Below, in pieces: positions 23,449 through 33,081 of a DNA stretch of 64,000 bases. Where the stretch lies: positions 1 to 64,000 of the forward strand of contig JALEGL010000012.1 of the NCBI GenBank assembly GCA_022763185.1, written 5' to 3'. Numbering within the stretch: the first letter of the stretch is position 1; each line of letters begins with the position of its first letter. The position numbers were made by a program, and so were the translations under genes. Source of the stretch: a bacterium (GTDB lineage: Bacteria > Bdellovibrionota_G > JALEGL01). Below the pieces are notes generated by a model that worked only from the letters and a program-made list of their open reading frames with translations, did no database searches and was not told where the DNA came from.

Positions 23449-24306
23449 ATGGCACACATTCATGATTATGAAATACAATCAAAAAAGCTTTACATTGCCA
23501 TTGGGATCAATATTCTTCTGACCATAGCTCAAATTGTTGGGGGACTAATATCAGGAAGTTTATCTTTACTGGCAGATGCGCTTCACAACTTTAGTGATGC
23601 TGGAGCAATTTTGGTTGCTGTAATTGCACGAAAGATAGGACAAACACCGCCCAGTCCAACCATGACCTATGGGTATCAAAGGGCTGAAACATTGGGGACA
23701 CTTATCAACAGTGTCTCACTTATTCTTGTTGGTTTCTACCTCATGTACGAATCCATCTCTCGCTATACAAGTCCTCAAACAATTGATGGATGGATAGTGA
23801 TTTGGGTTGCTGGAATTGCTCTTGTAATTGACATAGCAACTGCACTTCTCACGCATTCAGCGGGTGCAAAATACAATATGAATATTCGCGCGGCCTTTAT
23901 TCACAATATATCAGATGCACTTGCATCGGTGGTTGTGATTATTGCAGGTATTTTGATCATTTATTATCAATGGAACATAGTCGACCTGCTTGCAACCATT
24001 GGAATTTCTCTTTATGTCATCTTTCATGGAGGTGTACTCACGAAAAAGGCCATCCTGATTTTGATGCAGGCAACACCCGATGGTATTAATATAAACGAAA
24101 TTAAGGACAGGTTAGAAAAAGTTGAAGGTGTTAAAAGAGTCTTTCATATTCATGTTTGGCAATTGGATGATCACAGAATTTGTTTTGAAGGGCACATAGA
24201 ATTAGATGAAGCTAGCAATGTACGGAATGTAAAAAAGACTCTAAAAGAAATACTTCGAACTCAATTTCATATTGAGCACTCGACGATTGATGCAGAGATG
24301 ATATAG
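23449..24306 (+). CDS. czcD: Cation diffusion facilitator, CzcD/ZitB-like
   Basis: The 285-residue protein has six membrane helices with CDF metal-site motifs: SLLADALHNFSDAGAILVAV in TM2 and HNISDALASVVVIIAG in TM5. A cytosolic C-terminal domain follows (VEGVKRVFHIHVWQLDDHRI). It exports Zn2+, Cd2+ or Co2+ from the cytoplasm in exchange for protons, feeding the CzcCBA route. It lies three bases after czcA and is probably in the same transcript. Confidence 0.93.
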   Translation: MAHIHDYEIQSKKLYIAIGINILLTIAQIVGGLISGSLSLLADALHNFSDAGAILVAVIARKIGQTPPSPTMTYGYQRAETLGTLINSVSLILVGFYLMYESISRYTSPQTIDGWIVIWVAGIALVIDIATALLTHSAGAKYNMNIRAAFIHNISDALASVVVIIAGILIIYYQWNIVDLLATIGISLYVIFHGGVLTKKAILILMQATPDGININEIKDRLEKVEGVKRVFHIHVWQLDDHRICFEGHIELDEASNVRNVKKTLKEILRTQFHIEHSTIDAEMI

Positions 24307-24317
24307 AAATTAATGAA

Positions 24318-24908
24318 GTGTCAGATTGCGGATGTGAAATAGAAATCAAAGACCAAGAGCAAAGGGGAGTGTTGTATTGGCTTTTGGGCATAAATCTTAC
24401 GATGTTTTTCTTTGAAATTGGTGTTGGGTGGTTTGCTCAATCCACGGCATTGATAGCAGACGCATTAGATATGTTTGCGGATGCCATTGTTTATAGTATT
24501 GCTTTGTACGCTGTAGGTAGATCATCTCAGCATAAAACAAAAGCCGCTCTTTTTAGCGGTTATTTTCAAAGCTTGCTAGGTTTTATGGTGATTGTGGATA
24601 TTGTTCGAAGAATCGCCTTTGGAAGTGAACCCGAATCTCTATTTATGATGGGGATGGGAGCTATCGCCTTAGTGGCCAATGTTGTATGCCTTCTTTTGAT
24701 TAAAAAACATAAAGATGGAGAAGTTCATATGCGCGCGAGTTGGATATTTTCAGCCAATGACGTTATTGCAAACATAGGTGTGATTCTTGGCGGCATACTT
24801 GTGTGGAAACTAGGTGTACGCTGGCCTGATCTTGCTATTGGCTTAATTATTGCCACTATTATTTTGAGAGGCGCACGTCACATCATCAAAGACGCAAAAA
24901 ATTCTTGA
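24318..24908 (+). CDS. Short CDF-like cation transporter, no C-terminal domain
   Basis: The 196-residue protein is a six-helix CDF relative with a Cys-containing start (MSDCGCEIE) and the motifs STALIADALDMFADAIVYSI and SANDVIANIGVILGG. It ends right after the last membrane helix and lacks the cytosolic domain. Short CDF relatives of this kind are common in metal and arsenic islands. It starts with GTG, 11 bases after the preceding stop; no strong ribosome site is seen. The metal specificity is unknown. Confidence 0.82.
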   Translation: MSDCGCEIEIKDQEQRGVLYWLLGINLTMFFFEIGVGWFAQSTALIADALDMFADAIVYSIALYAVGRSSQHKTKAALFSGYFQSLLGFMVIVDIVRRIAFGSEPESLFMMGMGAIALVANVVCLLLIKKHKDGEVHMRASWIFSANDVIANIGVILGGILVWKLGVRWPDLAIGLIIATIILRGARHIIKDAKNS

Positions 24909-25115
24909 TCACGTATATAAAAAAATACAATTTTAGATGTTTAAAAAACAATCAAAAAATCAATTTAAAGCTGAAAGGCTCACTTGTGAATTTAAAAACT
25001 CAAGGCAAGAGTTGGATTGATAATAAATGAGAGAATTTAAAGATATCTATTTACAGCCGCTGTTGAGGTCAAAATAAAATTGTAACTATATAATTAGTAA
25101 ATGCATAAAATTGAA

Positions 25116-25145
25116 TTGACAATATACCTGTAGGGGGTATATAAT
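25116..25145 (+). promoter_or_regulatory. CsoR promoter with operator in the spacer
   Basis: TTGACA (25116-25121) and TATAAT (25140-25145) are 18 bases apart. The spacer and -10 carry the near-palindrome ATATACC-TGTAG-GGGGTAT (25122 onward), matching the known shape of CsoR operators (TACC...GGTA with G/C-rich core). The repressor would block polymerase until copper binds. The rest of 24909-25115 shows nothing else. Confidence 0.8.
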
Positions 25146-25155
25146 TAAAAATACG

Positions 25156-25470
25156 ATGCCTGGTAATGTACAGAAAAAAATCAAACAAGTTAATGAGACT
25201 TGTCATCCAGATCATACAAAGGATGTGATTCGCCTAAATCGAATCGAAGGGCAACTTGGCGGCATTCGTAAAATGATAGAGGAGCAAAGGTATTGTCCAG
25301 AAATACTTATGCAAACGCGTGCAGTAAAAGCGGCAATCAAATCACTTGAGGCCTCTATTTTAGAAAAACATTTAGAACATTGCGTTCTTAAAGCATTTAG
25401 TGCTAAAAATAAGAAAGCTAGAGAAGAAAAAATTAAGGAGCTTACGGAACTTTTTCGTAAAAACACTTAG
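25156..25470 (+). CDS. csoR: CsoR-family copper-sensing repressor
   Basis: The 104-residue helical protein contains the family core DVIRLNRIEGQLGGIRKMIE and the Cu(I) ligands of CsoR: Cys in RYCPEIL and His-x3-Cys in KHLEHC. It should leave DNA on binding Cu(I), switching on the cus genes downstream. The ATG is only about four bases beyond the predicted transcription start, so the mRNA may be almost leaderless. The gene is followed directly by the small Cys/His protein. Confidence 0.93.
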   Translation: MPGNVQKKIKQVNETCHPDHTKDVIRLNRIEGQLGGIRKMIEEQRYCPEILMQTRAVKAAIKSLEASILEKHLEHCVLKAFSAKNKKAREEKIKELTELFRKNT

Positions 25471-25893
25471 ATGAAATACGGATCAACATACTTGAAGATT
25501 ATGAGCTTATTTATAGCTCTGTTTTTTGTATCACCACATCTTTGCTTGTGCTCAGTTAAAGACCTTGGGACGGCAGAAAAAAAAGAGAACAAACATCCCT
25601 CTAGCCATTGTCATGATCAAGCGGCTAATTCTGATGCATCAAATTCTAAAAAAAAGAATTGCTGTGGTGATGAAGGCCACATATGCGCAATAGATCTAGT
25701 TGTAGAATCTAAAGATGTTGTAAAGAGAATAACTCAAAGAGTGGTTGATCTTGCGCTTATCCCATTTATAAGTTCACAGCTTATAACACCTTCTTTTGTT
25801 TTGGCTCTTCCTCCAAATGCTTTTACAAAAGAATTCTATCTAAGGCCAAATCCTAGGCCGATCTATATTCAAAATCAAACCTTCTTGATCTGA
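25471..25893 (+). CDS. Secreted Cys/His-rich protein of copper operon
   Basis: The 140-residue product begins with a signal peptide (YLKIMSLFIALFFVSPHLC) and has clusters HPSSHCHDQ and KKKNCCGDEGHIC that look suited to copper binding. It starts right after the CsoR stop codon, so it belongs to the same transcript. It resembles the protein at 18021 in general plan (hydrophobic start, Cys/His mid-part) but not clearly in sequence. A periplasmic copper-binding role is inferred. Confidence 0.65.
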   Translation: MKYGSTYLKIMSLFIALFFVSPHLCLCSVKDLGTAEKKENKHPSSHCHDQAANSDASNSKKKNCCGDEGHICAIDLVVESKDVVKRITQRVVDLALIPFISSQLITPSFVLALPPNAFTKEFYLRPNPRPIYIQNQTFLI

Positions 25894-25975
25894 CTATCCT
25901 TTATTCTAATATTTAAAGTTGTTCCCATGCGTAAAAGTTTGGGTTTTGCAGTTATATTTTTTAAAGGTAGTAATT

Positions 25976-27340
25976 ATGAAATATGTATTTCATGAAAGCA
26001 TACTTGGTATGTCTTTAATGTTAATTATAGTTTTTTATGTAGGCTTTGCCCATGCAGAAAATACTCAAGAAGAAATAAATCATACAGTTAAAGTAAGTGT
26101 TCAAAGTGAGCAATTACAGGAATATATCGATACGGCCATTGCTAACAATGCCGGTCTTAAGGCAATATTCGAGTCTTATAAAGCGCAGAACTATAAATCT
26201 AAATACGTTGGTGCACTTCCTGATCCCAAACTATCGTATGCAAACTTTATTCAATCGGTTGAAACCCGGGTAGGGCCTCAAGAACATAAATTTGGAGTCT
26301 CTCAGTCTTTTCCTTGGTTTGGCACATTATCTCTTCAATCTAAGGTTGCACAAGATGATGCTCAGTTTTTGCTTTATCAATTTGAAGCAAAGCGACTTGA
26401 ACTGATACGAAATGTGAAGGATATTTTTTACGATGCTTACTTTCTTGAACGTTCAATCAAAATATTGCATCAAAACATGGACCTCCTTGCTAATCTTGAG
26501 CGTGTTACTCGGTCGAGGTATCAATCTGGTATTGGCCAGTTTTCTGATGTGATTCGTTCACAAGTAGAGTTAGAGAAAGTGAAAGACCAATTGGTAAGCA
26601 TAAAAGATTTAAAAAAACCTTTGATTGCACGATTTAATTCTGCCTTGAATGACTCAGGTCATACGATTTTAGAATGGCCTAATGCTATTCCATTGCCTCA
26701 AAGGTACATTGATATGAACAAAATGCGAGAACTTATGGAAATATCTAATCCACAACTCAAAGCGTTGGATAAAGTGACACAGAAAGAACAAAAGAAAATT
26801 AAATTAGCTAAGAAAGATGGGCTCCCTAATTTTAGTCTCGGGTTTGACTATATTATGACAGGAGAAGCGGCGAATGCTGTTACTGATAGTGGAAAAGATG
26901 CTATGGCGGTGATGGTTTCAATGGGCTTTCCCCTTTGGCGTGGTAAGTACACTAATCAGACCAAAGAGGCAAAATCAAAAGAAATATCAGCCCGCAATAC
27001 ACAAAAGGAAAAGTTAAATCAACTCACTGCTGATTTGTCTCAAGCCATTTATGAGTATTCAGAGGGGGTTCGAAAAGTTGAACTTTATCGAAATAACTTA
27101 GTTCCAAAAGGAAGGCAGTCTTTTGAGGCTACAAAAAGAGGGTATGAGGCGGGCAAAGCTTCGTTTAGTGATTTAATAGATTCGGAACGCTTGCTTCTTG
27201 AATTTCAACTTGCCAGCGAAGAAGCTCTAACTCGTGCAAGTAAAGCAGAGGCTTCAATTGATATGTTGATTGGAGATCAGTCCTTAAAAAATAAATCAAA
27301 GCCAGTTTCAACATCTATATTGTTAAAGGAGAACAAGTAA
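25976..27340 (+). CDS. cusC: CusC-like TolC-family outer-membrane protein
   Basis: A 454-residue TolC/OEP family protein with a signal peptide (GMSLMLIIVFYVGFAHA) and helical repeats, for example LLANLERVTRSRYQSGIGQF and TKRGYEAGKASFSDLIDSER. It forms the exit duct for CusA/CusB. The frame is open 57 bases further upstream, but AAAGGTAG before the ATG at 25976 and the signal peptide favour this start. The stop overlaps the CusB start (TAATG). Confidence 0.88.
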   Translation: MKYVFHESILGMSLMLIIVFYVGFAHAENTQEEINHTVKVSVQSEQLQEYIDTAIANNAGLKAIFESYKAQNYKSKYVGALPDPKLSYANFIQSVETRVGPQEHKFGVSQSFPWFGTLSLQSKVAQDDAQFLLYQFEAKRLELIRNVKDIFYDAYFLERSIKILHQNMDLLANLERVTRSRYQSGIGQFSDVIRSQVELEKVKDQLVSIKDLKKPLIARFNSALNDSGHTILEWPNAIPLPQRYIDMNKMRELMEISNPQLKALDKVTQKEQKKIKLAKKDGLPNFSLGFDYIMTGEAANAVTDSGKDAMAVMVSMGFPLWRGKYTNQTKEAKSKEISARNTQKEKLNQLTADLSQAIYEYSEGVRKVELYRNNLVPKGRQSFEATKRGYEAGKASFSDLIDSERLLLEFQLASEEALTRASKAEASIDMLIGDQSLKNKSKPVSTSILLKENK

Positions 27341-28836
27341 TGAAAAATCCATTACATTTATTTCAAAAAATTTCACTAAAGTCCTTTTTAGAAAATGATC
27401 CGCGTAAAGTAGCTTTGATTAGTCTTCTTATTGGTGGCATATTGGGTGCTTTGTTATTTTCGCCAAAGTCTCAACATTCAATGGATATGAAAGAAAATTC
27501 TACATCACATCAAGGGCACAAGCACTCAGAAAGTATGGCTGAAAGAAAGATAGCAACTTGGACATGTTCCATGCACCCACAGATTCAAAAGGATAAACCT
27601 GGGCAATGCCCACTTTGCGGTATGGATCTTATTCCCATTGAGAACAATATGAGTGAACATTCTAAAGATACGGTTTTTGAAATGTCTGAAGCAGCTCAAA
27701 AATTGGCAGAAATTTCAACAACAAAAGTGGAACGTAAAATCGCAGAAGCTAAAATCAATCTAAATGGAACCATAAATTACGATGAAACTAAAGTAGAGTT
27801 TGTAACAGCTAGAGTTGGTGGAAGAATTGATCGAATGTTTGTTGACTATACTGGAGTCAATGTAAAGCGTGGTGATCATATGGTTTATTTGTATAGCCCA
27901 GAGCTCATTTCAGCTCAGGAAGAAATGATTCAAGCCATCAAGAATCAAGCTTCAATTGAAACAATAACGGCTACAAAAGAACGATTAAGATTATGGGGTT
28001 TAACGAGAAGACAAGTTGAACGCATAGCTAAACAAAAAAAAGCTACAGATCATACAACTATTACGTCACCAACGGCTGGTATTGTTATTAAAAAACATGT
28101 TTCTGAAGGTGCTTATGTAAAAACGGGAGATCGAATTTACACCATCGCTGACCTTTCTAAACTATGGGTTGAGATAGAAGCCTATGAATCAGATTTACGT
28201 TGGGTGCGATATGGTCAATACGTTGAATTTTCTACTGCTGCACACCCTGGAGAAAAATTTCATGGACAAGTGTCTTTTGTTGACCCTGTATTAAACCCAA
28301 AAACGCGAACAGTTAAACTTAGAGTTAATGTGAGTAATGAGGAAGGTAAACTAAAACCAGGCATGTTTGTGCGTGCATCTATAAAATCGAACATAGCAAG
28401 CGTGGGGCCTGTTGCTGATGCATCGATGAAAGGAAAGTGGATTTCTCCTATGCATCCAGAAATTATCAAAGATGGACCAGGAAAATGTGATGTATGTGGG
28501 ATGGCACTCGTTCCCATAGAAACTTTGGGTTATATATCTGATCCAAAACAAGAAGATTTGCCTTTGGTGATTCCAGTTTCTGCTCCTCTTCTAACTGGAG
28601 AAAGAGCCATTGTATATGTTCGTGTTCCTAATGCTGATCGTCCGACATTTGAGGGAAGAGAAATTCATCTTGGAAGTCGAGCAGGAGATTATTACATTGT
28701 TAAACATGGACTGAGTGAAGGCGAAGAAGTTGTGACTAAAGGAAACTTTAAGATCGACAGTTCACTTCAAATTCAGGCCAAACCAAGCATGATGAATCCT
28801 GACGGTGGAAAGACTCCAAGTGAGCACAATCATTAA
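27340..28836 (+). CDS. cusB: CusB-like adaptor with two heavy-metal-binding domains
   Basis: The 498-residue adaptor has a membrane anchor near residues 22-40 (VALISLLIGGILGALLF). An HMBD zinc-ribbon-like motif (TCSMHPQIQKDKPGQCPLCG) comes next, then the CusB lipoyl/barrel body (VNVKRGDHMVYLYSPELISA). A second HMBD (SPMHPEIIKDGPGKCDVCGM) interrupts the C-terminal part, and the last segment is YYIVKHGLSEGEEVVTKGNF. One N-terminal HMBD is usual; a second inserted between the barrel and last domain is less so. It hands Cu(I)/Ag(I) to CusA. Confidence 0.92.
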   Translation: MKNPLHLFQKISLKSFLENDPRKVALISLLIGGILGALLFSPKSQHSMDMKENSTSHQGHKHSESMAERKIATWTCSMHPQIQKDKPGQCPLCGMDLIPIENNMSEHSKDTVFEMSEAAQKLAEISTTKVERKIAEAKINLNGTINYDETKVEFVTARVGGRIDRMFVDYTGVNVKRGDHMVYLYSPELISAQEEMIQAIKNQASIETITATKERLRLWGLTRRQVERIAKQKKATDHTTITSPTAGIVIKKHVSEGAYVKTGDRIYTIADLSKLWVEIEAYESDLRWVRYGQYVEFSTAAHPGEKFHGQVSFVDPVLNPKTRTVKLRVNVSNEEGKLKPGMFVRASIKSNIASVGPVADASMKGKWISPMHPEIIKDGPGKCDVCGMALVPIETLGYISDPKQEDLPLVIPVSAPLLTGERAIVYVRVPNADRPTFEGREIHLGSRAGDYYIVKHGLSEGEEVVTKGNFKIDSSLQIQAKPSMMNPDGGKTPSEHNH

Positions 28837-28851
28837 AATGAGGATCATAAA

Positions 28852-31800
28852 ATGAATAACTCAAATCAAAATGACGCTATGTTAAACAAAACGATTGGAT
28901 TTTTCTTAGAAAATAAACTCGTGGTGTTTTTGCTTGTGGCTTTCTTCTTAACTTGGGGAGCTATGGTGGCTCCATTTGATTGGGACATACCAGGGCTTCC
29001 TCGTAACCCTGTCCCAGTTGATGCCATTCCAGATATTGGTGAAAACCAACAAATTGTATTTACCAAGTGGATGGGGAGATCGCCACAAGATGTAGATGAT
29101 CAAATTACGTATCCTTTAACTGTTTCACTTTTAGGCATTCCTGGAGTCAAAACCATTAGGAGCAACTCGTTTTTTGGATTCTCTAGTATCTATATTATTT
29201 TTAAAGAAGACGTTGATTTTTACTGGTCTCGTTCGAGGATTCTTGAAAAACTTTCTAGTCTTCCTGCGGATACACTTCCTGAAGGGGTGAAGCCAAGCTT
29301 GGGACCAGATGCCACCGCTTTGGGGCAAGTTTTTTGGTACACACTAGAAGGAAGAGATAAAGAGGGTAAACCAACTGGAGGATGGGATTTAGATGAACTG
29401 AGAACCCAACAAGATTGGTATGTTCGTTATGCACTTCAAGCAGTTGAAGGTGTTTCAGAAGTTGCTTCTGTAGGTGGTTTTATCAAAGAGTATCAAATTG
29501 ATGTCGATCCTGATGCTATGCGCGCGAATAAAGTTACTTTGGATCATGTGTATCATGCGATTCGAAATTCAAATGTGGATGTGGGTGCCCGCACGATCGA
29601 AGTCAACAGCGCTGAATATGTTATTCGTGGTTTGGGTTTTATCAAAAACCTTAAAGATGTTGAACGTACGGTTGTCACCGTTCGAAATAATTCTCCTGTT
29701 TATGTACGAGATATTGCCCATGTTAGTTTTGGTCCAGCTTTACGTAGAGGAGCTTTAGACAAAGGCGGGGCAGAAGCTGTCGGCGGTGTGGTTGTGGCTC
29801 GTTATGGAGAAAACCCGTTGGCCACAATAAAACGCGTCAAAGAGCAAATTAAAAAAATTACACCCGGTCTACCCAGTAAAATATTAAATGATGGAACGCA
29901 CTCTCAACTTTCTATTGTTCCATTTTATGATCGATCAGGACTTATTTATGAAACCTTAGGAACCTTAAATAAAGCATTGGCCGAAGAAATTTTAGTGACT
30001 ATAATTGTGATTCTTCTCACAGTCCTTCATTTTAGAAGCTCTTTTCTTATTTCTGGATTGCTGCCTCTTTCGGTTTTGATGTGTTTTATCGCTATGAAAC
30101 AATTCGGAGTAGATGCAAATGTTGTAGCTCTTTCTGGTATTGCAATTGCGATCGGAACCATGGTTGATATGGGTATTGTACTGAGTGAAAATATTCTTAA
30201 ACATTTAAAAGATAAAAAGCCTGAAGAGTCTCAAACCGCTGTAATTTTTGAAGCAACTAGAGAGGTTGCAAGTGCCGTAATGACTGCTGTAGCAACAACA
30301 GTGGTAAGTTTTCTTCCAGTATTTGCGATGGAAGGTGCTGAAGGTAAACTTTTTAAACCCTTAGCATTTACCAAAACATTTGCTTTAATTGCATCTCTTG
30401 TTGTCGCTCTTTTTATTCTTCCAGCCATAGCAGACATTTTATTTCGTATAAAAAAACCAAAATTAGAAAAAGTGCAACATCGTTTTATAGCTTTAGGTCT
30501 TTTGCTTGGTGGAATTCTTTATACTGCTCTTTATCATGTATGGATTGGCGCTCTTCTTATTCTTTTTTCACTTTACCTTGGTTTCAAAGAGCGCTTACCA
30601 GTTACAATCATGAATAAAATTAAAGAGCCCTTAATTGCGATGGCTGTTCTATTGGTAGGCTTTATACTTACCAAAAATTGGCTTCCTTTAGGCAATCAAA
30701 AAGGATTTTTACCTAATTTACTCTTTGTGGCTTTAGTTACAACCTTAGTTCTCGGTAGTTTTTATTATTTTCAAAAACGTTATGAAGGTATTTTGGTATG
30801 GGCTTTGACGAATAAAAAAAAGTTTCTTTTGATTCCTGGTATAATTTTCGTGTTTGGTGGATGGGTATGGGCAAATTTAGGTAAAGAGTTTATGCCTCCA
30901 TTAGACGAAGGCTCTTATTTATATATGCCTACCACTATGCCACATGCTTCTATTGGTGAAGCATTAGATGTGCTTCAAAAATTAGATCTTGCTATGGGGT
31001 CTATACCCGAAGTCGAAACAGCAGTTGGAAAATTAGGGCGTGCAGATACCCCTCTTGATCCAGCTCCAATTTCAATGTTTGAAATTGTAGTGAATTACAA
31101 ACCTGAATATAAAGTAGATAAAAACGGGAAAAGATTACGCTTTAAATATGATCGAAAAAAAGATGATTTTGTTCGTTCATTCAAGGGTGAATTAATTCCA
31201 GACAGAAGAGGTAAGCCATATAGAAATTGGCGAAAACATATTAAGCATGCTGATGATATTTGGAAGGAGTTGACAAAAGTAGCCCAGATGCCTGGAACGA
31301 CATCTGCGCCTAAACTTCAACCTATTGCAGCACGTATCATTATGTTGCAAAGTGGAATGCGAGCTCCGATGGGGTTAAAGATTAAAGGACCAGATTTAAA
31401 AACCATTGAGTCTTTTGGTTTACAAATTGAACAACTTTTAAAGGAAGTTCCTTCCATTGAAGCTGATTCAGTCATTGCAGATAGAATTGTAGGAAAACCA
31501 TATTTAGAAATTAAAATTGATCGAGATGCTATAGCTCGTTACGGAATTTCAATAAGAAAAGTTCAGGATATTATTGAAATCGCTATTGGTGGTCGTCAAG
31601 TTACAACAACAGTGGAAGGGCGAGAGCGTTATCCGGTACGAGTCCGTTATCAAAGAGAACTTCGAGATGATATTGAGTCTCTTGAGGATATTTTGGTTCC
31701 GGCTTCTGATGGTACGCAAATCCCATTGATTCAATTATCAGAGATTCAATACGTTCGAGGGCCACAAGTAATTAAGAGCGAAGACACATTTCTTACGGGA

Positions 31801-32535
31801 TACGTGCTATTTGATAAAAAACCACAAAAAGCCGAGGTTGACGTCGTTGAAGAAGCTTCAGCATTTTTAAACCAACAGATTAAAAGTGGTGCTTTGACTG
31901 TGCCTTCTGGTATTTCATTTGATTTTGCAGGAAACTATGAAAACCAATTGCGTTCTGAAAAGAAGCTACGTGTGGTGTTGCCACTGGCATTATTTATTAT
32001 TTTTCTTATTCTTTATTTTCAGTTTAAGGCGGTATCGACAACACTTATTGTGTTTTCCGGGATTTTGCTAGCATGGTCAGGCGGTTTCATATTGATATGG
32101 CTTTATGGGCAGAACTGGTTTATGAATTTTGGATTCTTTGGAGTCAACCTTCATAATCTTTTTCAAATGGGTCCAATCAACCTTAGTGTGGCTGTTTGGG
32201 TTGGGTTTTTAGCTTTATTTGGAATTGCATCTGATGACGGCGTAATGATGGCGACATACCTTAAGCAAAGTTTTGAAAAGTCTAAGCCACAGTCTATAAA
32301 TGAAATTCAAAAAGCAGTTGTGATTGGAGCAAAGAAAAGAATACGCCCATGTATGATGACGACGGCTACCACAGTGTTAGCTTTAGTTCCAGTGTTAACG
32401 AGTTCAGGTAGAGGTTCCGATATTATGCTTCCTATGGCGATACCTTCTGTAGGAGGAATGTTAGTTGCTGTAATCACAACTCTATTGGTTCCAGTTTTAT
32501 TCAGCAGCATACAAGAAAGGAAGTTATTGAAATGA
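28852..32535 (+). CDS. cusA: CusA-type copper/silver RND pump, extended
   Basis: The 1227-residue pump has the HME-RND start (FLENKLVVFLLVAFFLTWGA), the PVDAIPDIGENQQIV porter motif and a TM4 relay IAIGTMVDMGIVLSEN typical of Cu/Ag pumps; conserved Met-containing MRAPMGLKIKGP follows. It exceeds the usual ~1040 residues: about 110 residues with three or four hydrophobic stretches lie in the middle (roughly 545-650), and another ~50-residue insert (VDKNGKRLRFKYDRKKDD) lies in the porter. No frameshift is visible. It overlaps the haem-binding gene by four bases. Confidence 0.9.
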   Translation: MNNSNQNDAMLNKTIGFFLENKLVVFLLVAFFLTWGAMVAPFDWDIPGLPRNPVPVDAIPDIGENQQIVFTKWMGRSPQDVDDQITYPLTVSLLGIPGVKTIRSNSFFGFSSIYIIFKEDVDFYWSRSRILEKLSSLPADTLPEGVKPSLGPDATALGQVFWYTLEGRDKEGKPTGGWDLDELRTQQDWYVRYALQAVEGVSEVASVGGFIKEYQIDVDPDAMRANKVTLDHVYHAIRNSNVDVGARTIEVNSAEYVIRGLGFIKNLKDVERTVVTVRNNSPVYVRDIAHVSFGPALRRGALDKGGAEAVGGVVVARYGENPLATIKRVKEQIKKITPGLPSKILNDGTHSQLSIVPFYDRSGLIYETLGTLNKALAEEILVTIIVILLTVLHFRSSFLISGLLPLSVLMCFIAMKQFGVDANVVALSGIAIAIGTMVDMGIVLSENILKHLKDKKPEESQTAVIFEATREVASAVMTAVATTVVSFLPVFAMEGAEGKLFKPLAFTKTFALIASLVVALFILPAIADILFRIKKPKLEKVQHRFIALGLLLGGILYTALYHVWIGALLILFSLYLGFKERLPVTIMNKIKEPLIAMAVLLVGFILTKNWLPLGNQKGFLPNLLFVALVTTLVLGSFYYFQKRYEGILVWALTNKKKFLLIPGIIFVFGGWVWANLGKEFMPPLDEGSYLYMPTTMPHASIGEALDVLQKLDLAMGSIPEVETAVGKLGRADTPLDPAPISMFEIVVNYKPEYKVDKNGKRLRFKYDRKKDDFVRSFKGELIPDRRGKPYRNWRKHIKHADDIWKELTKVAQMPGTTSAPKLQPIAARIIMLQSGMRAPMGLKIKGPDLKTIESFGLQIEQLLKEVPSIEADSVIADRIVGKPYLEIKIDRDAIARYGISIRKVQDIIEIAIGGRQVTTTVEGRERYPVRVRYQRELRDDIESLEDILVPASDGTQIPLIQLSEIQYVRGPQVIKSEDTFLTGYVLFDKKPQKAEVDVVEEASAFLNQQIKSGALTVPSGISFDFAGNYENQLRSEKKLRVVLPLALFIIFLILYFQFKAVSTTLIVFSGILLAWSGGFILIWLYGQNWFMNFGFFGVNLHNLFQMGPINLSVAVWVGFLALFGIASDDGVMMATYLKQSFEKSKPQSINEIQKAVVIGAKKRIRPCMMTTATTVLALVPVLTSSGRGSDIMLPMAIPSVGGMLVAVITTLLVPVLFSSIQERKLLK

Positions 32536-33080
32536 AACTGAGATTAGCAGTGATTGCAATAGGTTTTGTTTTACTATGTGAGTGGGTAAATGCGCATGAG
32601 CCAGCTCTTCATAAAAACAAAGAAACTTTAAATTTTAATAATAAAAAATCTTTAAAGGTAGATCAAAATGGTTTTGAAATCATTTCTAATGAACCAACAA
32701 AAAAACAGCTTGATAAAATAAACGCTTTATATCAGAAAAAAGTATACAAAATTTTCAAAAAAAAATGTCTAGATTGTCATGGTAGTTCTAACTCAAAGCC
32801 ATGGTATGCCCAAATTCCTGGCCCAAAAAAACTAATCAACAATGATATTAAAGAAGCTAAGAAGCATATGGATATGAGCAAGGGTTTTCCTTTTAAAGGA
32901 CATGGAGCACCTGTTGATGACCTTGATGCTATTGAAAGAGTTTTAAAAGAGGATTCCATGCCACCATTTCGTTATAAGCTAGTGCACTGGTGGTCTGGAG
33001 TAACAGCAAAAGAAAAGTCTACAATTCATCAGTGGATTGAAGAAAGTAAAAAAATAATAAAAATAAAAAAAGGAAAGTAA
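32532..33080 (+). CDS. Haem-binding domain protein of copper operon
   Basis: The 182-residue protein has a signal peptide (AVIAIGFVLLCEWVNA) and the Haem_bd pattern: KKCLDCHGSSNSKPWYAQIP with a CxxCH haem site, and later EDSMPPFRYKLVHWWSG, whose Met may be the distal ligand. It is probably a periplasmic c-type haem protein. The start overlaps the CusA stop by four bases (ATGA). The link of haem protein and copper efflux is a recurrent neighbourhood; the exact reaction is unknown. Confidence 0.8.
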   Translation: MKLRLAVIAIGFVLLCEWVNAHEPALHKNKETLNFNNKKSLKVDQNGFEIISNEPTKKQLDKINALYQKKVYKIFKKKCLDCHGSSNSKPWYAQIPGPKKLINNDIKEAKKHMDMSKGFPFKGHGAPVDDLDAIERVLKEDSMPPFRYKLVHWWSGVTAKEKSTIHQWIEESKKIIKIKKGK

Positions 33081-33081
33081 A

